Positions 1 through 7,346 of a stretch of DNA of 7,676 bases are shown one piece after another. Each line of letters begins with the position of its first letter. Within the stretch, counting starts at the first letter, position 1. The position numbers and the translations under genes are program-made. The DNA lies in the NCBI GenBank assembly GCA_903904765.1, contig CAIVEA010000976.1, positions 1-7,676 of the forward strand, read 5' to 3'. Source of the stretch: an uncultured Chloroflexota bacterium. GTDB lineage: Bacteria > Chloroflexota > Anaerolineae > Aggregatilineales > Phototrophicaceae. Under the pieces are notes generated by a model. It was not told the origin of the DNA. It made no database searches and saw nothing but the letters and a program-made list of their open reading frames with translations.

Positions 1-329
1 CGAATCTCATCAGCGGCGATCTGGCGCAGCGACTCAACGGCTCTCAACAGGCGATTTCGATTCGTCCTGAGAAGATCAATATGGTGGCGCTGGATGCTGC
101 TGTGCCGCAGGGATGGAAGTCGGCGGCGGGCAGCGTGCGCGATGTGGTTTACTTGGGTATTCACACCCGCTACTTGATCGAACTGGACGGCGGCGGAGAT
201 TTGACGGTGGTGCAGCAAAACCTCGAAACTTCTTCGACGGAGGTGCATGCGTCACGGGGGAATCGGGTGCAATTGATCTGGGATGCGGGCAGCGCGCGGG
301 TGGTGAGCAATCAGGAGCCGGGCGCATGA
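1..329 (+). CDS. potA: ABC transporter ATP-binding protein, PotA-like, C-terminal fragment
   Basis: This is the last 108 residues of an ABC ATPase cut by the window edge; the reading frame starts at base 3. No Walker or signature motif is present because those lie upstream. The visible part contains SIRPEKI followed by a beta-rich stretch with VYLGIHTRYLIEL, which is the usual pattern of the TOBE domain at the end of PotA/MalK-type ATPases, where RPE and the later YLG element are typical. The TGA stop overlaps the ATG of the next gene (ATGA), and that gene is a PotB-like permease, so the assignment to a spermidine/putrescine-class (COG3842) importer rests on both motif and context. The ATPase would sit on the cytoplasmic face and power uptake. 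The true substrate cannot be read from this fragment; polyamine, opine, thiamine or other small cations are possible. Confidence 0.85.
   Translation, partial: NLISGDLAQRLNGSQQAISIRPEKINMVALDAAVPQGWKSAAGSVRDVVYLGIHTRYLIELDGGGDLTVVQQNLETSSTEVHASRGNRVQLIWDAGSARVVSNQEPGA
313..317 (+). promoter_or_regulatory. Shine-Dalgarno for the PotB-like gene
   Basis: AGGAG lies 8 nt before the ATG at 326, inside the end of the ATPase gene. It decides the start of the permease: the same reading frame stays open back to about 113, but only the 326 ATG has a good ribosome binding site and the tight ATGA overlap, and translation from there begins a normal PotB-like N-terminus. Confidence 0.75.
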
Positions 330-1261
330 CGGGCGCGGCTTCGACACAACTCTCGTGGTGGCGGCGCGTTTCGATTTACCTGTATCAGCAGCCTAACCTG
401 TCACTGGTGCTGTTATTGACGTTGCCGCTGCTGTGGCTGGCGGTCTTTTATCTGGGGGCGCTGGCTTCGCTGCTGGTGCAGAGTTTCTTCAAGCTGGATG
501 GATTCACAGGCCGGATTGTGCGACAGTTCGGGCTGGAAACCTACCAGCAATTGTTGACTGCCGCCAATATGGATGTGGTGTATCGAACGGTCATCATGGC
601 TGCGGTGGTGAGCGTGGCGTGTGCGGTGCTGGCGTTCCCGCTGGCGTATTTCATGGCGCGGTATGCGTCGTACCGTATGCGCGGTGCGCTGTACCTGCTG
701 GTGATGATTCCGCTGTGGTCGAGCTATCTGGTGCGCGTGTATACGTGGAAGATCATCCTCGCACAGGAAGGCATCATCACATGGTTCTTCAATGTGTTGG
801 GGCTGAAACAGGTGCTGGATGCGATTCTGGCGATTCCGCTGATCGGCGGGTCGTCACTGTCGTTCTCGTTCATCGGCATGTTTCTGGTGTTCGTGTACAT
901 CTGGCTGCCGTACATGATTTTGCCGATTAACGCGGCGTTGGAGCGCGTGCCGAAATCGTTGATGGAAGCGTCTAGCGATTTAGGCGCACGCCCGAACTAC
1001 ACGTTCTGGCGGGTGATCTTCCCGCTGACGTTCCCCGGCATCGTGGCGGGGTCTATCTTCACGTTCTCGCTGACGCTGGGCGACTATATCATCCCCAGCG
1101 TGATCGGGAATTCGAGTTTCTTCATCGGGCGGGCGGTGTTCGCGCAGCAAGGGACAGCGGGTAATATTCCGCTGGCGGCGGCGTTCACGGTTGTTCCGAT
1201 GGTGATTATGGGCGTGTACCTGCTGGTGGCTAAACGACAGGGGGCGTTCGATGCGCTCTAA
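326..1261 (+). CDS. potB: ABC transporter permease, PotB-like
   Basis: A 311-residue inner-membrane permease of the binding-protein-dependent transport family (COG1176). About six hydrophobic segments are visible, near residues 27-52, 86-111, 121-140, 180-202, 232-252 and 282-302. The cytoplasmic EAA loop that docks on the ATPase is clear at about 214-233 (EASSDLGA, ending in IFPL). The stretch [15 protein letters not shown] at 127-141 and [14 protein letters not shown] at 248-261 are typical of PotB and YdcU-type permeases. Length is normal for the family. The start at 326 is chosen for its AGGAG and the 4-bp overlap with the ATPase gene, which suggests translational coupling. It should form a heterodimer with the PotC-like product of the next gene. 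Substrate is not determined by the sequence; polyamine is the default for the class. Confidence 0.9.
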   Translation: MTGAASTQLSWWRRVSIYLYQQPNLSLVLLLTLPLLWLAVFYLGALASLLVQSFFKLDGFTGRIVRQFGLETYQQLLTAANMDVVYRTVIMAAVVSVACAVLAFPLAYFMARYASYRMRGALYLLVMIPLWSSYLVRVYTWKIILAQEGIITWFFNVLGLKQVLDAILAIPLIGGSSLSFSFIGMFLVFVYIWLPYMILPINAALERVPKSLMEASSDLGARPNYTFWRVIFPLTFPGIVAGSIFTFSLTLGDYIIPSVIGNSSFFIGRAVFAQQGTAGNIPLAAAFTVVPMVIMGVYLLVAKRQGAFDAL

Positions 1262-2078
1262 TTCGATCAGCCGAACTGTGCCGGTTATGGAAGGGCAGCG
1301 GGCAGCGTTGGGGCTGAAAGCCTCGGCAGCTTTTACGCTGATCTTCTTGCATTTCCCGATTCTCATCATCATCCTGTACGCCTTCACCACAGAAGAAGCG
1401 TCGTTTCAGTTCCCGCCACCCGGCTTGACGACTCGCTGGTTCGGGGAACTGCTTAACCGTCAGGATTTCTGGTCGGCTTTCGGGCTGTCGCTGACGGTGG
1501 CGTTGGTGGCGACGGCGGTGGCGCTGGTGCTGGGGACTCTGCTATCGCTGGCGCTGTATCGCAGTCGTTTTTTTGGGAAGGAAGCGATCACGCTGCTGGT
1601 GATTCTGCCGATTGCGCTGCCGGGTATCGTGACGGGTATCGCGTTGCGGTCAGCGATGAGTCTGACGGGGCTATCATTCAGCTTCTGGACGATTGTGATC
1701 GGTCATGCGACGTTCTGCATCGTCACCGTGTACAACAATGTGATCGCACGGCTGCGGCGAACGGGATATTCGCAACTTGAGGCTTCGATGGATCTGGGTG
1801 CGACCTCGTTTGAGACGTTCCGTTACATCGTCCTGCCGAATATCGCTACGGCGCTGCTGGCCGGCGGGATGCTGGCGTTTGCGTTATCTTTCGATGAAGT
1901 GATCGTGACGACTTTCACGGCGGGGCAGCAGGAAACGCTCCCAATCTGGATTTTCAGCCAGCTCACGCGCCCGCGTGATCGGCCTGTGACAAATGTTGCG
2001 GCGCTATTTGTGATGGCGACCACGTTTATACCGATTTTGCTGGCGTACCGGTTCACCAATGATTCGCGGGATGGATAA
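1251..2078 (+). CDS. potC: ABC transporter permease, PotC-like
   Basis: A 275-residue permease of the PotC/YdcV group (COG1177), partner of the preceding PotB-like protein. The first transmembrane segment is near residues 25-45, followed by an external loop with [13 protein letters not shown], a form of the segment common to this group. The EAA loop lies at about 177-196 (LEASMDLGA to VLPN). The C-terminal region has [10 protein letters not shown] at 213-222 and ETLPIWIFS at 228-236, both characteristic of PotC. The gene overlaps the end of potB by 11 bp. The ribosome binding site is poor (a G run just before the ATG). A downstream ATG at 1287 would remove a polar 12-residue leader and remains an alternative start. 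A run of seven T at 1568-1574 encodes part of Arg-Phe-Phe and the frame is intact across it. Confidence 0.9.
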   Translation: MRSNSISRTVPVMEGQRAALGLKASAAFTLIFLHFPILIIILYAFTTEEASFQFPPPGLTTRWFGELLNRQDFWSAFGLSLTVALVATAVALVLGTLLSLALYRSRFFGKEAITLLVILPIALPGIVTGIALRSAMSLTGLSFSFWTIVIGHATFCIVTVYNNVIARLRRTGYSQLEASMDLGATSFETFRYIVLPNIATALLAGGMLAFALSFDEVIVTTFTAGQQETLPIWIFSQLTRPRDRPVTNVAALFVMATTFIPILLAYRFTNDSRDG

Positions 2079-2093
2079 GGCGAAGGCGGCGGC

Positions 2094-3005
2094 ATGGCTT
2101 ATGTGATGGGAATTGATGGCGGCGGCAGCACGGTGCGGGCTGCTGTCGTTGCAGATGATCTGACGATCATTGGTCAGGCGACGGGTTCGACGGTGAATCC
2201 GAACGTGGTTGGACGGGATCGGGCGAAGGCCAGCATTCAGGCGGTGATGCGGGATGCACTGACCGCAGCCAACTGTGGCGCGGCGGATGTGCAGGCGGCA
2301 GGAATCGGCGTGGCGGGCGCGGAGGCAGTCTATGCGGAGGCATGGCTGCGCGAGGTGGTTTCGGCGGTGCTGCCGGACGCGAGAATTGCCACACCTGCGG
2401 GCGATCATGAGATCGCGTTAGTGGGGGCGCACGGGCAGCGGCGCGGGTTGCTGGTGCTTTCCGGCACTGGTAGCCTCGCTTGCGGAATCGGACACGCTGG
2501 CGAGTTCAAACTGGTGGGCGCGTTAGGCTACCTGCTGGGTGATGAGGGCAGCGGCTTCTGGGTGGGGATGGAAGGAATGCGTGCCGCGATGCGCGGGGAT
2601 GATGGGCGCGGGCGCAAAACGCTGCTGACTCAGGCGATTCTGACCGAGATTGGCGTACAGAGCGTGCTGGATGTCGTCCCTTGGACGTATCAGGGCGACC
2701 ATGCACGCACGAAGGATATTGCGGCGCTGGCGCGGGTGGTGCTGGCGGTTGCCGAGCAGGGCGATGCGGTGGCAAACGAGATCGCGTGGCGGGCGGCGAA
2801 TGAGCTGCTGCTGGCGGTGCGGGCGGTGCAACATCAGTTGAACATGGAAAAGCTACCGATGGCGTTTTTCGGGGGGCTGCTGAGTGCGCCGAATCCGTTG
2901 AGCCGGATGTTGTGCGGGATGCTGGGTTTGGACAGCATCCCGCAGCCGAAGTATTCGGCGCTGATCGGCGCGGCGATTTGCGCGCTCGATGTCCTCTCAG
3001 GTTAG
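2094..3005 (+). CDS. BadF/BadG/BcrA/BcrD-family kinase, N-acetylglucosamine kinase-like
   Basis: A 303-residue member of the ASKHA (actin/hexokinase/Hsp70) fold. Visible motifs: phosphate-1 loop GIDGGGST at 6-13; a GDHEIAL element at 103-109 whose Asp104 is at the place of the usual catalytic Asp; the phosphate-2 motif VLSGTGSLACG at 121-131; GYLLGDEGSG at 145-154, which closely follows the conserved signature of bacterial and animal N-acetylglucosamine kinases; and the adenosine-side MAFFGGLL at 256-263. The length matches single-domain sugar kinases rather than the larger benzoyl-CoA reductase activators, and the Cys ligands of those activators are not evident. The likely reaction is ATP-dependent phosphorylation of an amino sugar or related sugar in the cytoplasm; the exact substrate is inferred only. 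It starts 15 bp after the PotC-like gene, so it is probably in the same transcript, and its stop overlaps that of the opposing gene. Confidence 0.82.
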   Translation: MAYVMGIDGGGSTVRAAVVADDLTIIGQATGSTVNPNVVGRDRAKASIQAVMRDALTAANCGAADVQAAGIGVAGAEAVYAEAWLREVVSAVLPDARIATPAGDHEIALVGAHGQRRGLLVLSGTGSLACGIGHAGEFKLVGALGYLLGDEGSGFWVGMEGMRAAMRGDDGRGRKTLLTQAILTEIGVQSVLDVVPWTYQGDHARTKDIAALARVVLAVAEQGDAVANEIAWRAANELLLAVRAVQHQLNMEKLPMAFFGGLLSAPNPLSRMLCGMLGLDSIPQPKYSALIGAAICALDVLSG

Positions 3006-4351
3006 GTGCGGGGCTGCAAGAGCAGGGTCGGCACTACAGAGCCGCCGCCCGCTGTCACATTGAGCAGCGCGACGGACGAGAGCCGCGTCAGGCAGCCGTG
3101 TACGGTGTGACCGTCGAACACATACGGGTTGGCATCCACAAAGCGCGGGCTGATATCCAGTTTGCCGTCAATGTAGGCCGGGAAATCGCGGTAAATCACA
3201 TCTACCCGTTCCTGTGCCACGTAGGATGCGTTCAGCGCCTGCTGAAGCGTTTCGTTCCAGTCTTCGGCGCTAGCTTCCCAGCCGATGACCACGCCTTTGC
3301 CACCATATTCGTCGTTGGGCTTGAGCACGAAGCGATCCCGGTTAGCGGCGATGAACGGGACGAGATCCACTTCCTGCCCGCGATACATCGTTTTGCGTTC
3401 GCTCACCCGCCGCGTCCACGGAATGTGTGCTTGGATGGCTGCACGCTGCACGTCATCAAAGAGATGAGCGTTGCGCTCGTCGCTCAACAGCGCGAGGCTG
3501 GCCTTCTTCGCCAGTAGTTTGGCGCTGAAGGAGTTGGTCATGTAAACCTTCTTATCGCGCACTGCCCGGACGATGGCGTTTTCCTGCCCCATCTGATGTA
3601 CCAATTCGCTGCATAGCACCCGCTTATAGATGACATCTATGCGGAAATCATCTTTGTAGAGATGTCCGTTTCGATATTCGAGGTGGCGTGGGTCGGCAAG
3701 GATGACGTTCATGCCGTGCTGCTTGAAGTGCTGGCGGATGATCTGGTGCTCGTTGAGCGTGGGGACGTGTCCCCAGTCTACGATGGCGATGTTGGGCATG
3801 CCCGTACCGCCCCAGTCGCGGTAGCCACGCATGAGCACCGCCAGCAGCTTGTTCTGCATGGGCATACTCTGGATGGCGTAATACTTCATGAACTCCTTCA
3901 TCGGTTCCAGAGTCATGAACAGTTCGGAGAGTACATCTTCGTAGCCCATGCCCGCCGGGGTTTCGGCGTTGTACTCCACGAAGAACAGCTTGCGCTCCTC
4001 GGTGACGAAGAACGAGTCTAGCCGCGAGGTTGTCCACGGGACGGCGCTGCCGATGTCCACACCGAAGAGATGCTCCTCGTAGGCTTCGAGGTCAAGTTGG
4101 GCACGCAGATCGGCATCTGCGAGACAGGCAGCGTGCAATTTAGCAAAGGCCGTCAGCAGGATTTCTGTCTCGGATTTGAAGTAGTTCCACTGATCCATCA
4201 GATAGAAATGGGGACGGATGACCGTACACAACGGCCTATCCCCAAAATACAAGCCGAGAGGACGCAAGCGTGCATAGAGGTCGGCGCTTGCGTCCGCAGC
4301 GATCTGATCGTCCAGCATGTCGTGGTAGCGGTCAATCGCTTGTTGTGGCAT
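3002..4351 (-). CDS. ATP-grasp ligase, apparently circularly permuted
   Basis: A 449-residue cytoplasmic protein. The nucleotide-binding strand and glycine-rich loop are near the C-terminus: FVLKPNDEYGGKGVVIG at 341-357, with Lys344 and GGKG, followed by a hinge-like YVAQERV at 378-384. The acidic metal-binding E-x-N element, which normally follows that loop, is instead far upstream: FVEYNAETPAGMG at 124-136 (Glu126, Asn128). That order, and a C-terminal TAGGGSVVP at 433-441, match circularly permuted ATP-grasp proteins of the COG2308/glutathionylspermidine-synthase-like group. The chemistry expected is acyl-phosphate formation and ligation to an amine or thiol; the substrates are unknown. 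The start follows the preceding ATP-grasp gene by 3 bp with no strong ribosome site, so translational coupling is likely. The stop overlaps the convergent kinase gene. The permuted assignment is an inference from motif order; fold prediction would settle it. Confidence 0.75.
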   Translation of the reverse strand: MPQQAIDRYHDMLDDQIAADASADLYARLRPLGLYFGDRPLCTVIRPHFYLMDQWNYFKSETEILLTAFAKLHAACLADADLRAQLDLEAYEEHLFGVDIGSAVPWTTSRLDSFFVTEERKLFFVEYNAETPAGMGYEDVLSELFMTLEPMKEFMKYYAIQSMPMQNKLLAVLMRGYRDWGGTGMPNIAIVDWGHVPTLNEHQIIRQHFKQHGMNVILADPRHLEYRNGHLYKDDFRIDVIYKRVLCSELVHQMGQENAIVRAVRDKKVYMTNSFSAKLLAKKASLALLSDERNAHLFDDVQRAAIQAHIPWTRRVSERKTMYRGQEVDLVPFIAANRDRFVLKPNDEYGGKGVVIGWEASAEDWNETLQQALNASYVAQERVDVIYRDFPAYIDGKLDISPRFVDANPYVFDGHTVHGCLTRLSSVALLNVTAGGGSVVPTLLLQPRT

Positions 4352-4354
4352 GGG

Positions 4355-5320
4355 TTATTTGGCTTTCTTGCTGACGGGCTTGGCGAGTTTGCCCCAATGA
4401 TAGCGCGAGCGAGTTTCTTCTTTGGACTTGGCAAGACGGATGCACAGATCTGCCATGTGCGTCACCATCCAGTCGAAGTGCTTGCGGCCTAGCGAGTTGA
4501 CATCCATGTCCGGGGCGGGGTTCATGAAGTCAATCGCGTAGGGGATGCCGTCCTTGATGGCGAACTCGACAGTGTTCATGTCGTAGCCGAAAGCTTGCAC
4601 CAGTGCCCGCGAGTCACGCACGATGCGCTCGTACAATTCGGGTACGAAGTCGTGCTCGTCGTGATATTTGCGCTGGGTGGGATCGTATTTCATCACATAG
4701 ATTTCGTCCTGCCCCAAGCACATACAGCGTGCGTAGTTGTCCCACTGGATGTACTCTTGCAGGATCATGGTGAGCAGGCCACTCTGGTTATAGCGCCAGA
4801 CCAGTTCCGAAACCGAATGCACGACGTAGACTTCTTTCCAACCGCCGCCGTGTGCATCTTTAAGGACGCAAGGGGTTCCGCCCACCATGTCTACGATTTT
4901 GTTCCAGTCCATCGGGTAGACGAGGTTACGCAGGCTTTCGTTGTGGACGATGCCCGGCACGTAATCCTTGTTGGGCAGGACGACGGTCTTGGGCGATGTG
5001 ACACCGATGCGATCCGCCACCGATGCGCCGAAATACTTATCGTCCGCCGTCCACATGAAGGGGTCGTTGATGACCTTCACGCCTTGCAGGGCGGCGTTCT
5101 TCAGATAGGAACGGTAATAGGGGACTTCGTGGGAGATGCGGTCTACGATCACGCGGTAGGGACAGGGTTCGTTCATCATCGAACCGCCGACTTTGACGTA
5201 TTCCGCGATCACACCTTCATTGCGACGGTTGATTTCCTCGATGAAGGCGGGCGGCCATGACCATTCACGACCTACGAACAAGCCAACCTTCAACGGTTCT
5301 GTTGATTTCGCTGAGGCCAT
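4355..5320 (-). CDS. ATP-grasp ligase, RimK/glutathione-synthetase-like order
   Basis: A 321-residue cytoplasmic protein with ATP-grasp motifs in normal order. Residues 10-90 look like a pre-ATP-grasp Rossmann-type domain (KVGLFVGREWSWPPAF at 11-26; NDPFMWTADDKYFGA at 85-99, the usual place where the helix before the ATP-grasp domain begins). The first nucleotide-binding strand and loop is CVLKDAHGGGWKEVYVV at 151-167 (Lys154, three glycines). The hinge is ILQEYI at 186-191. The metal-binding strand pair is VEFAIKDGIPYAIDFMNP at 251-268, with Glu252, Asp264 and Asn267 as likely ligands. The C-terminus is Lys-rich. It should make an amide or similar bond using ATP, substrates unknown. A good AGGAG lies 8 nt before the ATG. 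It sits between the esterase (47 bp upstream) and a second, differently organised ATP-grasp gene (3 bp downstream). Confidence 0.82.
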   Translation of the reverse strand: MASAKSTEPLKVGLFVGREWSWPPAFIEEINRRNEGVIAEYVKVGGSMMNEPCPYRVIVDRISHEVPYYRSYLKNAALQGVKVINDPFMWTADDKYFGASVADRIGVTSPKTVVLPNKDYVPGIVHNESLRNLVYPMDWNKIVDMVGGTPCVLKDAHGGGWKEVYVVHSVSELVWRYNQSGLLTMILQEYIQWDNYARCMCLGQDEIYVMKYDPTQRKYHDEHDFVPELYERIVRDSRALVQAFGYDMNTVEFAIKDGIPYAIDFMNPAPDMDVNSLGRKHFDWMVTHMADLCIRLAKSKEETRSRYHWGKLAKPVSKKAK

Positions 5321-5328
5321 GATTCACA

Positions 5329-5333
5329 CTCCT
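5329..5333 (-). promoter_or_regulatory. Shine-Dalgarno for the RimK-like ATP-grasp gene
   Basis: On the minus strand AGGAG stands 8 nt before the ATG at 5320. It is the only strong ribosome binding site found among the four complete minus-strand genes; the others rely on weak sites or coupling. Just before it, 5332-5347 is a near-tandem repeat of GGTTA(A)CA. Confidence 0.7.
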
Positions 5334-5342
5334 GTAACCTGT

Positions 5343-5370
5343 TAACCGAACATGATGCACACAACGGTTA
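5343..5370 (-). repeat. Short intercistronic inverted repeat after the esterase gene
   Basis: In the 47-bp gap, TAACCG at 5365-5370 (minus strand, including the esterase TAA stop) can pair with CGGTTA at 5343-5348, leaving a 16-nt loop. There is no T run after it, so it is not an intrinsic terminator. It could be an mRNA processing or stability hairpin, but a 6-bp stem may be chance. Confidence 0.3.
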
Positions 5371-6087
5371 GTCGTGCCCGTTGATGTATTTGAGCAGCAT
5401 TTGTTGCCAGTATTGCCAGTCGTGCGACCAGCCATCCCATTCGCGCAGGGCGTTACCGATGCCCTTGCTCCACAGCAGACCGGAGAAATCGCGGGCGCTC
5501 TGGATGAGGCGGTCATCGCGTCCGGTTGCCATGATGATGTCCACCTGACGCAGGCGGGCGTGGCGTTCGGGATCATGTTCATTGGCGATGAACTGCATCG
5601 GGTTATTGCGGTATACGGTGTCGTCGGAGTAGCCATCGGTAAAGCGGCGAATATCGTATAAGCCGCTGAGGGCGATGATACGACCTACTTTTTCGGGGTG
5701 ACGCAGCCCGAAGGACATGGCATGAAACGCACCAAAACTCGCGCCGACGGTCATCAGGAACGGATTGTTGTTCTTGCTCTGGGTGAGGGGCAGTACTTCG
5801 TGAAAGAGGTAGTTGTCGTACTGGTCGTGGCGGTAGGCGCGTGTGCCGGGGTGCTGGCTGTAGTTGTACCAGCTTTCGGCATCCACACTATCTACGCAGA
5901 ACACTTGCAGCCACCCGTTGTTGAGGTGTTCGCTGAGGGTGTTCATCATCCCACGATCTTCCCACTCATAGAACTTGCCTTTGGAAGTTGGGAAAATCAG
6001 CATACGTGCGCCCGCATGACCGAATACGAGCATTTCCATCGAACGATTGAGCGCAGGGCTGTGCCAGCGGTGAAATTCTCGATTCAT
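5368..6087 (-). CDS. Esterase D-like alpha/beta hydrolase (COG4947-like)
   Basis: A 239-residue alpha/beta hydrolase without a signal peptide or membrane segment, so probably cytoplasmic. The N-terminal part (HRWHSPALNRSMEMLVFGH at 6-24, then LIFPTSKGKFYEWEDRGM at 30-47) matches the uncharacterised esterase family COG4947, related to PF00756. The nucleophile elbow is GASFGAF at 115-121 with Ser117. The acid is Asp191 or Asp192 in TGRDD at 188-192, and the base is His222 in WDGWSHDW at 217-224, giving a complete catalytic triad in the expected order. It should hydrolyse an ester, thioester or amide, or act as an acyl transferase; the substrate is unknown. It begins 6 bp after the protease stop and has no strong ribosome binding site. 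Its place between a protease and two ATP-grasp ligases suggests release or trimming of their product. Confidence 0.85.
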   Translation of the reverse strand: MNREFHRWHSPALNRSMEMLVFGHAGARMLIFPTSKGKFYEWEDRGMMNTLSEHLNNGWLQVFCVDSVDAESWYNYSQHPGTRAYRHDQYDNYLFHEVLPLTQSKNNNPFLMTVGASFGAFHAMSFGLRHPEKVGRIIALSGLYDIRRFTDGYSDDTVYRNNPMQFIANEHDPERHARLRQVDIIMATGRDDRLIQSARDFSGLLWSKGIGNALREWDGWSHDWQYWQQMLLKYINGHD

Positions 6088-6093
6088 GGATAG

Positions 6094-7260
6094 TTATGTG
6101 TCCGTCTGTTGTAAGGCTGCGCGTACAGCGCCCGCCGCATTCAGGATGCCCGCACCTTGCTGTTCGGGGGCATGCCCCGGCAGTGGTTGGGCTGTGGTCG
6201 TCAGAATAGCGCGAATCTGACGGGTCGTCAAACGCGGGTTCGCTTCCAGCATTTGCGCGGCGACAGCGGACACAATCGGGGCGGCCACCGAAGTGCCGTC
6301 CACATGCTGGTGATGCGGGCCGATGATCTTGTGGGTGTGGATGCGCTGCTGGAGCATGTGCAGCGTGTGGTCGGTGGGTGTCTGGATGGTATCATGCGCC
6401 AGACCTAAATCCGAGTAGCCCTGCTGGAGAAGCGTGGTTAAGCGGTTGCGATCTTGCTGGCCTAACATTTGCCCTAGCCAGTGTGCTTCCCGCGCAACGC
6501 TCGATCCGGGCAGGATGGGCGAGGCGATCCACATGGCCGGCGCGAGGATGTCCGGTTTGGCACTGCCGTCATAGCTGTTGCCATAGTTGTGATGGTAGAG
6601 CGACCAGCGTTCGCGTTCTAGCGTGTTGTGGTCGTCTATGCCGCCTACGGTGATGGCATCGGCGGCGCTGGCCGGCGGGAGCAGGTGGTGAACGCTGCGA
6701 TTGCCTGCCGCCACGATCACGGTCACACCTTCGCGGGTTAGCTTGCGGATGACGCGGTGTAACGGGTGGTTGGGGTCGTGGCTGACCTCATCCCCACCAA
6801 CGGACACGTTGACGATGCGTATCTTGAGGCGGTGATGGGTATCGGCAACCCAGCGCAGGCCGCGCAGGATATCGGTTTCTTTGATAAGCCCTTTGGGAGT
6901 GCTGACTTTGACCAGAACCAACTTGGCTTCGCTGGCAATCCCCCGGTGTAGGCCGTTCGAGGATTGACCGTCCCCGCAGGCGATGACGCTGGTCATCTGC
7001 CCGTGCCAGCTCAGATCGTTCACCTCGAAGTCATGAGTTTGCTCGATGACGTGGTTGGTGGACGCATTTGCGTGGAGCAGGATGCGATTCTGAAGGTCGG
7101 GATGCGGGTAGAATCCGGAGTCAATGAAGGCCATGACCACGCCGCGCCCGCGATAGTCGGGAAGTGCGCCTACGCGCTGTACGGTAGGCAGGATAGCTGC
7201 TTCATCGTGATTGGTGAACGGAAAATTTGGAACGAACAAGCCCATAGACACCGACATCAC
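6094..7260 (-). CDS. Subtilisin-family (S8) serine protease, no signal peptide
   Basis: A 388-residue subtilase with an intact catalytic set: Asp47 in AFIDSGFYPHPDL (44-56), His86 in SWHGQMTSV (84-92), oxyanion Asn187 in VAAGNRS (183-189) and Ser324 in DGTSVAAP (321-328). The catalytic domain begins almost at the N-terminus, so there is neither a signal peptide nor a typical inhibitory propeptide, which points to a cytoplasmic enzyme. Residues about 250-318, between Asn187 and Ser324, form a helical, His/Gln-rich stretch that looks longer than in common subtilisins. The coding frame starts with GTG at 7260, followed at once by ATG at 7257; another ATG lies at 7245. None has a clear ribosome binding site, so the first few residues are uncertain. 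It heads the compact set of esterase and ATP-grasp genes and could process a peptide or protein in that pathway. Confidence 0.9.
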   Translation of the reverse strand: MMSVSMGLFVPNFPFTNHDEAAILPTVQRVGALPDYRGRGVVMAFIDSGFYPHPDLQNRILLHANASTNHVIEQTHDFEVNDLSWHGQMTSVIACGDGQSSNGLHRGIASEAKLVLVKVSTPKGLIKETDILRGLRWVADTHHRLKIRIVNVSVGGDEVSHDPNHPLHRVIRKLTREGVTVIVAAGNRSVHHLLPPASAADAITVGGIDDHNTLERERWSLYHHNYGNSYDGSAKPDILAPAMWIASPILPGSSVAREAHWLGQMLGQQDRNRLTTLLQQGYSDLGLAHDTIQTPTDHTLHMLQQRIHTHKIIGPHHQHVDGTSVAAPIVSAVAAQMLEANPRLTTRQIRAILTTTAQPLPGHAPEQQGAGILNAAGAVRAALQQTDT

Positions 7261-7282
7261 TTACTATAGATAGGAGATTGGC

Positions 7283-7333
7283 AGCGCCTCTTATACCACT
7301 GGAATCGCTTTGCAGACAGTATAAAAAGGCGCT
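7283..7333. repeat. Long imperfect inverted repeat in the gap before the protease gene
   Basis: Arms 7283-7296 (AGCGCCTCTTATAC) and 7319-7333 (GTATAAAAAGGCGCT) are reverse complements over 14 pairs, with one bulged base and one G-T pair, around a 22-base loop. In minus-strand RNA it would fold 13 nt after the stop of the upstream gene. No T run follows the second arm on that strand, so it is not a classical intrinsic terminator. It may be an operator dyad, an RNA processing hairpin or an attenuating structure. It overlaps the candidate promoter. Confidence 0.6.
7290..7298 (-). promoter_or_regulatory. Candidate extended -10 promoter for the protease operon
   Basis: The minus strand reads TGGTATAAG here: a TGn extension before TATAAG, five of six matches to the TATAAT box. 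The hexamer 17 bp upstream (TGTCTG at 7313-7318) is a poor -35, which extended -10 promoters tolerate. Transcription would start near 7283, leaving a leader of about 23 nt before the GTG at 7260. The motif lies in one arm of the inverted repeat, so binding of a protein there, or the fold, could control it. A second TATAGT at 7263-7268 is too close to the start unless the mRNA is leaderless. Confidence 0.35.
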
Positions 7334-7346
7334 ACTCGTCCGGTTG

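Noticed and set aside
113..325. Upstream in-frame extension of the PotB-like gene
   Set aside because: The extension is read out of frame through the ATPase TOBE region, looks like unrelated low-complexity Arg/Gly-rich protein, and the ATG at 326 has AGGAG and the ATGA overlap.
1568..1574. Run of seven T in potC as a programmed frameshift site
   Set aside because: The zero frame is intact and encodes a normal PotC-like protein on both sides; no alternative frame product is apparent.
2960..2995. GC-rich hairpin in the kinase end as terminator of the minus-strand operon
   Set aside because: A GCGCG/CGCGC stem can form but no T run follows on the minus strand.
3662..5260. Long plus-strand open frames opposite the ATP-grasp genes (3662-4021, 4070-4492, 4595-5260)
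   Set aside because: They are antisense shadows of genes with clear conserved motifs and show no recognisable domain of their own.
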